64,000 nucleotides of DNA from Streptomyces europaeiscabiei. GTDB taxonomy: Bacteria; Actinomycetota; Actinomycetes; Streptomycetales; Streptomycetaceae. Positions within the stretch are counted from its first letter, which is position 1; each line of letters starts with the position of its first letter. The translations under genes were made by a program, and so were the position numbers. The stretch is from the NCBI RefSeq assembly GCF_036346855.1, contig NZ_CP107841.1:558001-622000 (forward strand), in the 5' to 3' direction. Of this stretch, positions 45,975-54,263 are shown in pieces. The notes beneath the pieces were generated by a model, which did no database searches, was not told the origin of the DNA, and was given only the letters and a program-made list of their open reading frames with translations.

Positions 45975-47438
45975 TTACGCGGCGGAGGCCGGTGCCTCCA
46001 CCGTGTTCGGCTCCTGCTCCTCGGGGCCGGACTCGGAGGCGGCGACCCGGGCGGCGGGGATGAACACGGCGACCGCGGCGGCGACCAGCGCGGCGCCGCA
46101 GCCGATCATCAGGCCGGTTCGGAAGCCGTCCTCCGAGGGCAGGCTGAAGCCGCCGAGCGTGGTGGTCATCTGGGCGAGGACCACGCCGACCACGGCGGCG
46201 GCGGCGGAGGTTCCCAGAGCCCGCATCAGCGTGTTGAAGCTGTTGGCGGAGGCCGTCTCGGACAGCGGCACCGCGCTCATGATCAGCGCGGGCATGGCGC
46301 CGTAGGCGAGGCCGACGCCGGAGCTGACGACGAGGGAGACGATCAGCAGACCCCAGGTGGAGCCCATCAGCACGAGCGCGAGGCCGTAGCCGGTGCCGAT
46401 CACCAGGGAGCCGGTGACCAGCGTGAACTTGGGACCGCGGGCATTGGTGAGCTTTCCGCCGAGCGGCGAGAGCACCATCATCATGAGCCCGGCCGGGGCC
46501 ATCCACAGCGCCATGGCCAGCATCGACTGGCCCAGACCGTATCCGGTGGCCTCAGGCAACCTCAGGAGCTGCGGAGTGATCAGCGACTGCGCGTACATGC
46601 CGAAGCCGACGAGGACCGAGGCGACGTTGGTGAGCAGCACGCGCGGGTGGGCGGTGGTGCGCAGGTCGACCAGCGGCTCGCGGGTGCGCAGCTCCCAGAA
46701 GCCCCAGGACAGCAGGAGGGCGGCGGCACCTGCGAACAGGCCGAGCGTGGTCACGGACCCCCAGCCCCAGTCCGCGCCCTTGGACACGGCGAGCAGCAGG
46801 CACACCACACCGCCGCCGAGGGCGAAGGCGCCGACGAAGTCGAAGCGCTGCCCCCTGGCCCCGGCGGGGGTCTCGGGGACGAGGAACCAGATCATGGTGG
46901 TGACCGCGACGGCCAGGCCCGCGGCGCCCCAGAACAGCACCCGCCAGCTGGCGTACTGGGCGACCGCGGCGGCGACCGGCAGGCCGAGGCCGGCGCCGAT
47001 CCCCAGGGATGCGCTGACCAGGGCGATCGAGCCGCTGAGCTTCTCCGGCGCGATGACGTCACGCAGCAGGCTGATGCCGAGCGGGACCACGCCCATGCCG
47101 ATGCCCTGCAGCCCCCGGCCCACGATCATCGGTACGACGGTCGAGGACAGCGCGCACACCACCGAGCCGATGATCAGCGGGGCACAGCAGACCAGAAGCA
47201 TGCGGCGCTTGCCGTACAGGTCGCCGAGGCGTCCGCCGACCGGGCCGAAGACCGCTCCCGTCAGCAGGGTCGCGGTGATCACCCAGGAGGCGTTGGCAGC
47301 GCTGGTGTCGAGGATCGTGGGCAGCTCGGTGAGCAGTGGTGTGACCAGTGTCTGCATGATCGCGGCGACGATGCCGGCGAGCGCCAGCGTCGCGATGACA
47401 CCACCCGGTCGGGTGGCGGGCGGGGGGTTGGCCGTCAA
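45975..47438 (-). CDS. MFS drug exporter, DHA2 (14-helix) type
   Basis: A proton-driven exporter of about 487 residues with about 14 hydrophobic segments. Motif A GRLGDLYGKRRMLL lies between helices 2 and 3, and the DHA2-type GIGMGVVPLGISLLRD and SLGIGAGLGLPVAAAVAQ motif C region follow. TTG 47438 is preferred since GGAGG lies six bases upstream; the ATG 36 bases earlier would add a basic tail and has no site. It is divergent from a MarR regulator across a palindromic operator cluster, the classical layout of an inducible drug efflux pair. Substrate unknown; nothing links it to the siderophore cluster. Confidence 0.88.
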   Translation of the reverse strand: MTANPPPATRPGGVIATLALAGIVAAIMQTLVTPLLTELPTILDTSAANASWVITATLLTGAVFGPVGGRLGDLYGKRRMLLVCCAPLIIGSVVCALSSTVVPMIVGRGLQGIGMGVVPLGISLLRDVIAPEKLSGSIALVSASLGIGAGLGLPVAAAVAQYASWRVLFWGAAGLAVAVTTMIWFLVPETPAGARGQRFDFVGAFALGGGVVCLLLAVSKGADWGWGSVTTLGLFAGAAALLLSWGFWELRTREPLVDLRTTAHPRVLLTNVASVLVGFGMYAQSLITPQLLRLPEATGYGLGQSMLAMALWMAPAGLMMMVLSPLGGKLTNARGPKFTLVTGSLVIGTGYGLALVLMGSTWGLLIVSLVVSSGVGLAYGAMPALIMSAVPLSETASANSFNTLMRALGTSAAAAVVGVVLAQMTTTLGGFSLPSEDGFRTGLMIGCGAALVAAAVAVFIPAARVAASESGPEEQEPNTVEAPASAA

Positions 47439-47479
47439 GGGGTTCCTCCGTGCGATGTACCGGTGGCGGGGCATACGTC

Positions 47480-47540
47480 ATGCACCTGGCATGCAGCATA
47501 CCTGCACCGTGCATGGCACACGCCTCATGCACGATGCACA
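47480..47540. promoter_or_regulatory. MarR-type operator cluster between efflux pump and regulator
   Basis: Six TGCA cores in 60 bases. Two form near-identical 11-bp inverted elements, TGCACCGTGCA (47503-47513, perfect palindrome with central base) and TGCACGATGCA (47528-47538, one imperfect base), 25 bases apart; another pair at 47481 and 47492 surrounds GCATGC. The cluster lies 40-160 bases from both divergent starts. Binding by the adjacent MarR protein is inferred. Confidence 0.65.
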
Positions 47541-47631
47541 TCACGGGTACGTCGCCTGACCCGGCGGGGGCTGCACGCCGGGATGGAAGGATCGCCCTGC
47601 CGGTATCCGCAACCAGGAGGTAGACGACCAA

Positions 47632-48087
47632 GTGGAAGAGCCGACGCGCCGGGTCGAGTACGAGAACATGCTGCTCGGGCGGTACCAGCATCTGAGCCAG
47701 AGCAAGGGGCGCCGCAAGGACTCCACGCTGGAGCGCAGCGCGTACATCCTCCTCAGCCGCATCCGTGTCGAGGGGCCGATGTCCATCAGCGAGCTGAGCG
47801 ACGCCTTCGGCCTCGACGCCTCCACCCTGCGCCGGCAGACCGCCGCCACCCTGCGGGCCGGGCTGGTCGAGCACATCCTCGACCCGGAGGGCGGCGTGGC
47901 GCGCAAGTTCCGTATCACCGAGGAGGGCGAGCGCCGGCTGGACGAGGAGCGGGAGGGCAACGTCCGCAGCCTCGCCCTGGTGCTGGAAGGCTGGTCCGAG
48001 GACGACATCGCCGGGTTCGCCGACTACCTGGAGCGCTTCAACACGAGCATCGAGCGGCTGCACGGCACGACGTGGCCGCGCCCGTAG
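47632..48087 (+). CDS. MarR-family transcriptional regulator
   Basis: A 151-residue winged-helix regulator of the MarR family. The HTH is at about 50-80 (MSISELSDAFGLDASTLRRQTAATLRAGLV), with the wing in DPEGGVARKFRITEEGERRL; dimerisation helices flank it. It probably represses the divergent MFS gene and itself, released by a small ligand. GTG 47632 with AGGAGG upstream at a rather long spacing of about 13 bases. No Cys-based redox switch is evident. Confidence 0.88.
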   Translation: MEEPTRRVEYENMLLGRYQHLSQSKGRRKDSTLERSAYILLSRIRVEGPMSISELSDAFGLDASTLRRQTAATLRAGLVEHILDPEGGVARKFRITEEGERRLDEEREGNVRSLALVLEGWSEDDIAGFADYLERFNTSIERLHGTTWPRP

Positions 48088-48118
48088 CCGGGGGCTGAGG
48101 GCCGGGTAGCCTCGGGGC

Positions 48119-48583
48119 ATGCGGATCTCCGTCTCCTCGGACATGGACGAGCCCGTCGCCCGCTTCCTCCTCGCGGAGTTGCGCGGCCGGGGCCACGAAG
48201 TACTGACCCATGGCGCGCTGCGCACCGGGGACGACCCCCGGTGGGCGGTCTGCTCGGAGGCGGCGGCGCGCGAGGTCGCCTCCGGGGTGTCGGACCAGGC
48301 CGTCGTGTGCTGCTGGACGGGTACCGGCGCGTCGATCGCCGCGAACAAGGTGCCCGGGGTACGGGCCGCCCTGTGCACGGACGCGTACACGGCCGACGGC
48401 GCCCGCCGCTGGAACGACGCCAACGTCCTGGCGATCGGGCTGCGGCTGACCTCCGAGCCGCTGCTGAAGGAGATCCTCGACGCCTGGTTCGCCGCCGAGG
48501 CCGGCCAGGACGCCGACGACCGGGAGAACGTGGCCCACGTGGACCGGCTCGACGTCAGTCGGGGTACCGGCCGGGCCGGATGA
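48119..48583 (+). CDS. RpiB/LacA-LacB-family sugar-phosphate isomerase-like protein
   Basis: A 154-residue protein of the RpiB/LacAB fold. It starts MRISVSSDMDEPVARFLLAEL, and has the conserved GVSDQAVVCCWTGTGASIAANKVPGVRAALC block, where Cys and the TGTG loop form the active site, and the NDANVLAIGLR strand. RpiB isomerises ribose 5-phosphate and ribulose 5-phosphate; the first residues lack the typical GSDHAG, so the substrate may differ. The 3' end overlaps the convergent kinase gene by 29 bases. Confidence 0.85.
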   Translation: MRISVSSDMDEPVARFLLAELRGRGHEVLTHGALRTGDDPRWAVCSEAAAREVASGVSDQAVVCCWTGTGASIAANKVPGVRAALCTDAYTADGARRWNDANVLAIGLRLTSEPLLKEILDAWFAAEAGQDADDRENVAHVDRLDVSRGTGRAG

Positions 48584-49559
48584 AGACGGGCCCGGCCCAT
48601 GCCGGTGGTTCCGGCGGGGCTTCGGGCGGTCCTGACGCCTTCGGCGCGACGGTCCGGGTCGGCGCGTGCCCCGGCGGGGAGCCGCGCGTGGTGTTGACGG
48701 CCCTGAGCGCCGCGACGAAGGACAGGCAGGAGTCGTACCGGTCGTCCGGGGACTTGGCCAGCGCCGTCGCCAGCACCCCGTCCACGGCCGGGGGCAGATC
48801 GGGGCGCCCGCCGGTCAGCGGAGGCGGCTCGTCGTACTGGTGGGCCCACAACAGGGCCATGTCGTCGTCCCGTTGGAAGGGCGGCCGGCCGGCGAGTGTC
48901 TCGTGGACGACACAGGCGAGGCTGTAGACGTCGCAGCGGCCGTCGACGGGCTTGCCCGAGATCTGCTCCGGCGCCACGTAGTCGAGCGTCCCCACGAACT
49001 GGCCGACGCTGGTGAACCCCGTCAGGGACAGTGACTTCTTTGTCAGGCCGAAGTCGGTGAGATAGACGTGCTCGGGGTGGTCGCTGTCGGTGCCCTGCGC
49101 GACCAGGATGTTGCCGGGCTTCACGTCCCGGTGCACCAGGCCGTGGTCGTGGGCCGCGTCGAGCGCTGAGGCGACCTGGGCGGCGATCCGGGTGGCGGTC
49201 GTGATCGGCAACGGGCCCTCCCGGTCCAGGAGATGCCGCAGATCGCTGCCGGCGACGTACCGCATGGCGATGTAGAGGACACCGTCCGTCTCACCCGCCT
49301 CGAAGACCGGCACGATGTGCGGATGGTCGATCGCGGCGGCCACCCGTGACTCGTGTGTGAAGCGGCGCCGGAACGTGTCGTTGCGGGCCAGTTCCGGGGC
49401 GAGCAGCTTCAGCGCGACCGTCCGTTCCAGGCGCAGGTCCAGCGCCTGGTAGACGACGGCCATACCGCCCCGGCCGATCTCGCGTTCGATGCGATAGCTC
49501 GCGATCTGCCGTCCGACCAGCTCGGAGGGGCGCCCCGCGTACGGCTGTGTCTCACTCAT
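48555..49559 (-). CDS. Serine/threonine protein kinase (PknB-like, soluble)
   Basis: A 334-residue kinase. Gly loop GRGGMAVVYQA (about 29-39), catalytic Lys in VALKLL, HRDVKPGNIL catalytic loop, DFG in LTDFGLTKK, APE in DYVAPEQI. Catalytic domain about 22-285; the tail is short and Pro-rich with no transmembrane helix or PASTA repeats, so it is cytosolic. It is the last gene of an operon with an FHA-domain ABC transporter, whose FHA modules bind phosphothreonine; the kinase likely phosphorylates or regulates that transporter. Its ATG overlaps the preceding gene by 8 bases. Confidence 0.92.
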   Translation of the reverse strand: MSETQPYAGRPSELVGRQIASYRIEREIGRGGMAVVYQALDLRLERTVALKLLAPELARNDTFRRRFTHESRVAAAIDHPHIVPVFEAGETDGVLYIAMRYVAGSDLRHLLDREGPLPITTATRIAAQVASALDAAHDHGLVHRDVKPGNILVAQGTDSDHPEHVYLTDFGLTKKSLSLTGFTSVGQFVGTLDYVAPEQISGKPVDGRCDVYSLACVVHETLAGRPPFQRDDDMALLWAHQYDEPPPLTGGRPDLPPAVDGVLATALAKSPDDRYDSCLSFVAALRAVNTTRGSPPGHAPTRTVAPKASGPPEAPPEPPAWAGPVFIRPGRYPD

Positions 49560-50211
49560 CGCGGGTCACCGGCGGGACCAGGCGTGTGGGTTCGTGATCG
49601 GCGGACCCGTGATCCGCCGGTCGTCGCTCGGCCGGCCCGTGATCCCCCGGTCCGTGTTCGGGTTCCCCCACGACACGGGTCGGCTCCGGGGCCGGGGCCG
49701 GGGAGCGCGGGGCGGCCGGGGTCTCCCGCGGCTTGTCCCCCACCGCGAACGTGCTCAGCCGTGCCCCGTCGCAGTACACCCACCGCTCATGCGCGGCGTC
49801 GAACAACCACAGCGACTCGCCGTCGACGACCACACCGATCCGCAGCCCCTTCGTACGCTCATGGAAGGACTCCCCGTCGCGATGCCCGGCGGCCAGCGCC
49901 TCCGCCTCGGTGCGGTAGCGCGTCAGGGCCTCCTCGACCCGGGCCAGCAGGGGGCGCGGGTCGGCCGTGCGGGTGGCGTCCGCGCCGGCGGCGGGCGGGT
50001 CCTGGGGTACGGCGACGAGGAGGCGGCCGTCGATCCAGGCGGACCAGCCGTTGGCGCACAGGACTCGGCCCCAGTCGCCGCGCCGCTCCAGGAGCTGGAC
50101 GGGCAGCAGCGCGTCGAGGGCCACGGTGGGGTACGACGGGTCGGGGGCCTCCCAGGCGGGCAGTCCGCCCGGCGGGACGACATGGCTGGGGAGGAAGCCG
50201 GGGGTCGTCAT
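49552..50211 (-). CDS. Unknown protein between FHA-ABC transporter and kinase
   Basis: A 219-residue protein with no signal or membrane helix. Residues about 28-75 (VALDALLPVQLLERRGDWGRVLCANGWSAWIDGRLLV) look like a bacterial SH3 (SH3b) fold. A second region about 105-150 (ERTKGLRIGVVVDGESLWLFDAAHERWVYCDG) is Trp-rich. The tail is Pro/Asp/His-rich with repeats of DHGxA. ATG 50211 is five bases past the transporter stop and the gene overlaps the kinase start, so all three are coupled. It may link kinase and transporter; no direct evidence. Confidence 0.75.
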   Translation of the reverse strand: MTTPGFLPSHVVPPGGLPAWEAPDPSYPTVALDALLPVQLLERRGDWGRVLCANGWSAWIDGRLLVAVPQDPPAAGADATRTADPRPLLARVEEALTRYRTEAEALAAGHRDGESFHERTKGLRIGVVVDGESLWLFDAAHERWVYCDGARLSTFAVGDKPRETPAAPRSPAPAPEPTRVVGEPEHGPGDHGPAERRPADHGSADHEPTRLVPPVTRDE

Positions 50212-50216
50212 CGCGG

Positions 50217-52541
50217 CTACTTCCGCATCACCGCGGGTTCGCGGCGGCGCAGCAGCCGGACGACGAGCCAGCCGCAGAGCAGCGACAGGACGACGAGCAT
50301 CCCCATGTCGAGCAGCCACACTCCGGCCGAGTGCTCGAACAGCGGGTCCGTCGTGTCGGGGACGATCCGTTCGAGGTCGATCGTGCCGGCCATCGCGGCG
50401 AACGCCCACCGCGACGGCACCAGCCAGGCCAGTTGTTCGAGGACGATCGTGCCCTTCACGTCCAGCAGGGCGCCGCAGAACACGACCTGGACGATCGCGA
50501 GGAGCACCAGCAGCGGCATGGTGACCTCCTCCTTGCGGACCAGTGCGGAGACGACGAGGCCGAGCATCATCGCGGTGAACGCGAGGAACGCCACGGCGAC
50601 CGTGATCTCGACCAGGGGTGGCATCAGCACCCCTTCGCCGTTCGGGGCGTTGAGGTCGACGCCGAGCAGGGCGACCAGGGTGAGGACGACCGCCTGGAGG
50701 ACGGTGACGGTACCGAGGACGACGACCTTGGACATCAGGTACGCGGATCTGGACAGGCCCACGGCCCGTTCGCGCTGGTAGATGACGCGTTCCTTGACCA
50801 GTTCGCGCACGGCGTTCGCCGCGCCCGTCAGCACCCCGCCCACACACAGGATGAGCAGCGCGTTCATGGCGGTCTCCCGGTCCAGCGTGCTCCCCGCGAG
50901 CGCCCTCGCCATCGCGCCCATCACGAACGGCAGCGCGATCATGATGGCGAGGAAGGTACGGTCGGCGCCGAGCGCGGCCGCGTACCGGCGCACCAGCGTG
51001 CCCAGTTGGGCGCCCCAGCTCTGCGGCTTGGGCGGCGGTGCCACGGCGGCCGGCTCCGGGCCGGGCAGATACGGCTGCCCCATGGAGGCGGTGACGTACT
51101 GGCGCTGGAAGGGCGAGTCGCGGTACTCCCCCGCCCAGTCCCGCTCCTGATCCCGTTCGAAGGCCTCGAAAGCCTCCGGCCACTGCTCGAAGCCGAAGAA
51201 GGCGAGGGTGTCGTCCGGCGGGCCGTAGTAGGCGACCTTGCCGCCGGGCGCGAGGACGAGGAGGCGGTCGCAGACATCGAGGCTGAGGACGCTGTGGGTG
51301 ACGACGATGACCGTGCGGCCGTCGTCGGCGAGGCCACGCAGCATGTGCATCACCGAGCGGTCCATGCCCGGGTCGAGGCCGGAGGTCGGTTCGTCCAGGA
51401 ACAGCAGAGAGGGCTTCGTCAGCAGCTCCAGGGCTACGCTGACCCGCTTGCGCTGGCCGCCGGAGAGGCTGTGGATGGGCTGCCCGGCGCGCTGTTCGAG
51501 GCCCAGTTCGCGGATCACCTCGTCGACCCGGGCCTGCCGCTCGGCCTTCGCGGTGTCCTGCGGGAAGCGGAGTTCGGCGGCGTAGGAGAGGGCCCTGCGG
51601 ACGGTCAGCTGGGCATGCAGGATGTCGTCCTGCGGGACCAGGCCGATGCGCTGGCGGAGTTCGGCATAGTCGCGGTACAGGTCGCGGCCGTCGTAGAGGA
51701 CCGTGCCGCTGTCGGCGGGGCGCTGCCCGGTCAGGGCGTTCAGGAGGGTGGACTTGCCGGCACCGCTCGGGCCGACGACGGCGAGAAGGCATTTCTCGCC
51801 GACCGGAAACGAGACCTTGTCGAGAAGCGTCTTCCGGCCTCGGTCGACGGCGACGGTGAGTTCCTGGACATCGAGGGAGACCTCGCCGGTGTCGACGTAC
51901 TCCTGGAGTTCGTCGCCGACCAGGCAGAACGCGGAGTGCCCGATGCCCACGATGTCACCGGCAGTGACCAAGGCCTGGTCGACCGGCGTGCCGTTGAGGA
52001 AGGTGCCGTTGTGACTGCCGAGGTCGACGATCTCGTACGTGCCCCCCGACCGTGCGCGCAGCTCCGCGTGCCTGCGGGAGACGACGAGGTCGTCGATGAC
52101 CAGGTCGTTGTCGGCGGCGCGGCCGATGCGGACGGTCCGCTCGGGCAGCGGGCGGACGCTCGTGGGCTGCCGGAAGGTGCCGGTGGAGGCGGGGCGGAGG
52201 ATGCCGGAGGGGCGCTCGGGGGTGAAGCCGGTGAGCACTGCCCGGGGGCCGTCGGGAAGGCTCCCGAAGTGGATGACCGTGCCGGGGCCGACGTCCCACT
52301 CGTGGACGCGGTGGCCGTCGGCGTACGTGCCGTTGGTGCTGTTCTCGTCCTCGATCGTCCAGTGGCCGGTCTCGGCCCGCAGCACCGCGTGGTGCCACGA
52401 GACCCGGTCGTCGTCGAGGACGATCTCGCTGAGCGGGTCGCGCCCCACGTGATACGCGTGGCTCGGGGTCATCACCGTGGAGCCCGACTCGGTTTCCAGC
52501 ACGAGTTCGGGCGCGGTCGGTGCGATGGACCGCTCTGCCAT
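50217..52541 (-). CDS. ABC transporter with two N-terminal FHA domains (ABCG-like, Rv1747-type)
   Basis: A 774-residue protein. FHA1 about 25-100 (YHVGRDPLSEIVLDD, NSTNGTY); FHA2 about 148-220 (VRIGRAADNDLVIDDLVVSRRHAEL, SHNGTFLNG). NBD about 250-470: Walker A VVGPSGAGKST, signature LSGGQRKRVSV, Walker B LLFLDEPTSGLDP. ABC2 membrane domain about 545-770 with six helices. This is the layout of M. tuberculosis Rv1747, a cell-envelope exporter whose FHA domains bind PknF phosphothreonines; the kinase two genes on gives the same pairing. ATG 52541 has no obvious ribosome site, and longer frames upstream look non-coding. Confidence 0.9.
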   Translation of the reverse strand: MAERSIAPTAPELVLETESGSTVMTPSHAYHVGRDPLSEIVLDDDRVSWHHAVLRAETGHWTIEDENSTNGTYADGHRVHEWDVGPGTVIHFGSLPDGPRAVLTGFTPERPSGILRPASTGTFRQPTSVRPLPERTVRIGRAADNDLVIDDLVVSRRHAELRARSGGTYEIVDLGSHNGTFLNGTPVDQALVTAGDIVGIGHSAFCLVGDELQEYVDTGEVSLDVQELTVAVDRGRKTLLDKVSFPVGEKCLLAVVGPSGAGKSTLLNALTGQRPADSGTVLYDGRDLYRDYAELRQRIGLVPQDDILHAQLTVRRALSYAAELRFPQDTAKAERQARVDEVIRELGLEQRAGQPIHSLSGGQRKRVSVALELLTKPSLLFLDEPTSGLDPGMDRSVMHMLRGLADDGRTVIVVTHSVLSLDVCDRLLVLAPGGKVAYYGPPDDTLAFFGFEQWPEAFEAFERDQERDWAGEYRDSPFQRQYVTASMGQPYLPGPEPAAVAPPPKPQSWGAQLGTLVRRYAAALGADRTFLAIMIALPFVMGAMARALAGSTLDRETAMNALLILCVGGVLTGAANAVRELVKERVIYQRERAVGLSRSAYLMSKVVVLGTVTVLQAVVLTLVALLGVDLNAPNGEGVLMPPLVEITVAVAFLAFTAMMLGLVVSALVRKEEVTMPLLVLLAIVQVVFCGALLDVKGTIVLEQLAWLVPSRWAFAAMAGTIDLERIVPDTTDPLFEHSAGVWLLDMGMLVVLSLLCGWLVVRLLRRREPAVMRK

Positions 52542-52627
52542 GGAGGAAATTCTACCGATTGGTACCGATATGCGCCTGACCGTCTCGGCGAGGGCCTGCG
52601 AACCACTGCTCTCGCGCCCCCTCGGGG

Positions 52628-53038
52628 TCAGGCGGCGGGAGCGGCGATCCGCTGGGCGACGCGCTGCATGCGCATGGCGTCCACGGACTCCGCGAGCAGC
52701 TCGTACTCCGTGGTGTCGTCGTTGGTGGCGATCCGGACCAGGTTCCCGGCGGCCAACTCGTCGGCCACCAGCCCCTGTTGGGCGTCGTCGGTGGACCAGG
52801 CACGCAGCAGGCTCGGCACGTCCGGTACGGTGTCGGCGACCGGAACGACCGCGTTCGACGGGAAGTTGGGGTTCTCGGGTCGCGGGTCGAGGCGCTCGGC
52901 GATCCATAACGCGCGGTCGCGCATCCACCACAGCGCCAGCGCCAACGTGGGGGCACGATAGGTCCCGAGAGGCACGCCGACGCGCCGGCCGTCGCACCAT
53001 CCGTACGCGGTGACATGGCACAGGAATTCGTCGTGCAC
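52628..53038 (-). CDS. Small protein of unknown function
   Basis: A 136-residue soluble protein: VHDEFLCHVTAYGWCDGRRVGVPLGTYRAPTLALALWWMRDRA at the N terminus and a helix-rich acidic C terminus. It has no signal peptide. GTG 53038 is chosen since GGGGAG lies seven bases upstream; the in-frame ATG 42 bases earlier is less likely. The sequence resembles small Streptomyces proteins of unknown function; two Cys residues near the N terminus are not in a recognised motif. Possibly co-transcribed with the FHA-ABC gene 86 bases downstream. Confidence 0.7.
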   Translation of the reverse strand: MHDEFLCHVTAYGWCDGRRVGVPLGTYRAPTLALALWWMRDRALWIAERLDPRPENPNFPSNAVVPVADTVPDVPSLLRAWSTDDAQQGLVADELAAGNLVRIATNDDTTEYELLAESVDAMRMQRVAQRIAAPAA

Positions 53039-53464
53039 GCTTCGCTCCCCCGATCGCACCGCCGACCCGCCCGGCCCCACTCGCCGCGCGGACTTGCTCT
53101 CGCCTCACAGATTTGCCGGTCATGCACATCCGGCGATCCGAGCGTCACGCACAGTGACATGACGATCGCGCACGGGTGCGCGTTCGTTCATGGCTCAATC
53201 GCCCTGTCAGTCGAGTATCGACACTCCTGACGCTCTGCCACCATGCCAATTCAGCCAGTCTCCTGGCATATGCGAGAGCGCGATTGGCCGAAACGATGCG
53301 CAGGGCCCTCCGACCGGGCCTTCCTCGGTATGACCTCCGAGGTAATCGACGCCCTCCGGGACGTCCGGGCATCGTGTGCGGTGCCGGATCACGAGGAGGC
53401 CGCGGACGGCTCCGGACCCGGTCCCCGTCCCATACGTACGTCCTCGATGGAGGGTTCAACGATC
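53039..53464. other. Intergenic region between divergent genes
   Basis: 426 bases without a convincing gene. It holds a small palindrome GTCGAGTATCGAC around 53209-53221 and is slightly less GC-rich than its surroundings, which suits promoters for the genes at 53038 (-) and 53465 (+). An open frame from 53243 joins the SnoaL-like gene in frame but looks non-coding. Confidence 0.5.
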
Positions 53465-53860
53465 ATGCCCGCGATTCAAGACCGCCGAGACCGGTACGAG
53501 ACCGCCGTCGCCCGCTACTTCGAGGCCTGGAACGCGGGCGGTGAGGAGGAACTGGCCGGGGCGGTCGCCGCCGCCTGGGCCGCCGACGGCGGTTACACCG
53601 ATCCACTGGCCGACGTGCGCGGGCACGGGGAGATCGCCGCCCTGATCACCGCGGCCCGGAAACAGTTCCCCGGCCTCTCCTTCCACCTGGTCACGGCCGT
53701 GGACGGACATCACGACACCGCCCGCTTCGGCTGGGAGCTGGTGGACGAGGCGGGCGGCGGTGCGCCGGTCGCCGGGTTCGACGTGATCACGCTCGACGGC
53801 GAGGGCCGTATCCGGAGCGTGTACGGCTTCCTGGACCGGGTGCCGTCGCCGGCGGCCTGA
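53465..53860 (+). CDS. SnoaL-like/NTF2-fold protein
   Basis: A 131-residue NTF2-like protein. ETAVARYFEAWNAGGEEELAGAVAAAW, then GGYTDPLADVRGHGEIAALI, then FDVITLDGEGRIRSVYGFLD form the cone-like fold of the SnoaL-like group. Asp/His residues in the pocket are compatible with a small-molecule enzyme but no specific reaction can be assigned. ATG 53465 with GGAGGG about ten bases upstream. Stand-alone. Confidence 0.82.
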   Translation: MPAIQDRRDRYETAVARYFEAWNAGGEEELAGAVAAAWAADGGYTDPLADVRGHGEIAALITAARKQFPGLSFHLVTAVDGHHDTARFGWELVDEAGGGAPVAGFDVITLDGEGRIRSVYGFLDRVPSPAA

Positions 53861-53956
53861 CCGGGGCGTCCGGCCGCCCCGCCGTTCGGCGATGAGTTCT
53901 TCCGCCTCCGGTGGTCTCTTGTTCGTGGGGGACCATCGGAAGCGGAGGACGACATC

Positions 53957-54235
53957 ATGAGCACGCTCGACGAGCAGTTCACGGCGGAGCTGCGCAAGAG
54001 CCCCGCCGAAGGCGGCTGGACCTACCTCGTGTGGCCCGGGTCCGCCGCCTTCTTCGGCACCCGTGGCCTGGTCAAGGTCCGCGGCACCATCGACGGCCAC
54101 CCCTTCCGCAGCTCCTTCATGGCCCTGGGCGACGGCACCCACAAACTGCCCGTCAAGGCGGATGTGCGCAAGGCGATCGGCAAGGAGGCGGGCGAGTCGG
54201 TGACCGTACGGCTGGAGGAGCGCATCGAGGGCTAG
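53957..54235 (+). CDS. DUF1905-family protein
   Basis: A 92-residue single-domain protein with the DUF1905 pattern: [78 protein letters not shown] small beta-barrel of unknown function, often fused to a YdeI/OmpD-like domain; here stand-alone. CGGAGG precedes the ATG. Confidence 0.9.
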   Translation: MSTLDEQFTAELRKSPAEGGWTYLVWPGSAAFFGTRGLVKVRGTIDGHPFRSSFMALGDGTHKLPVKADVRKAIGKEAGESVTVRLEERIEG

Positions 54236-54263
54236 ACGGTGGACCGGCCGGGGAGGCCGGCCG

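Noticed and set aside
53243..53464. 74-codon in-frame extension of the SnoaL-like gene
   Set aside because: Composition does not look coding, and the ATG at 53465 starts exactly where family similarity starts.
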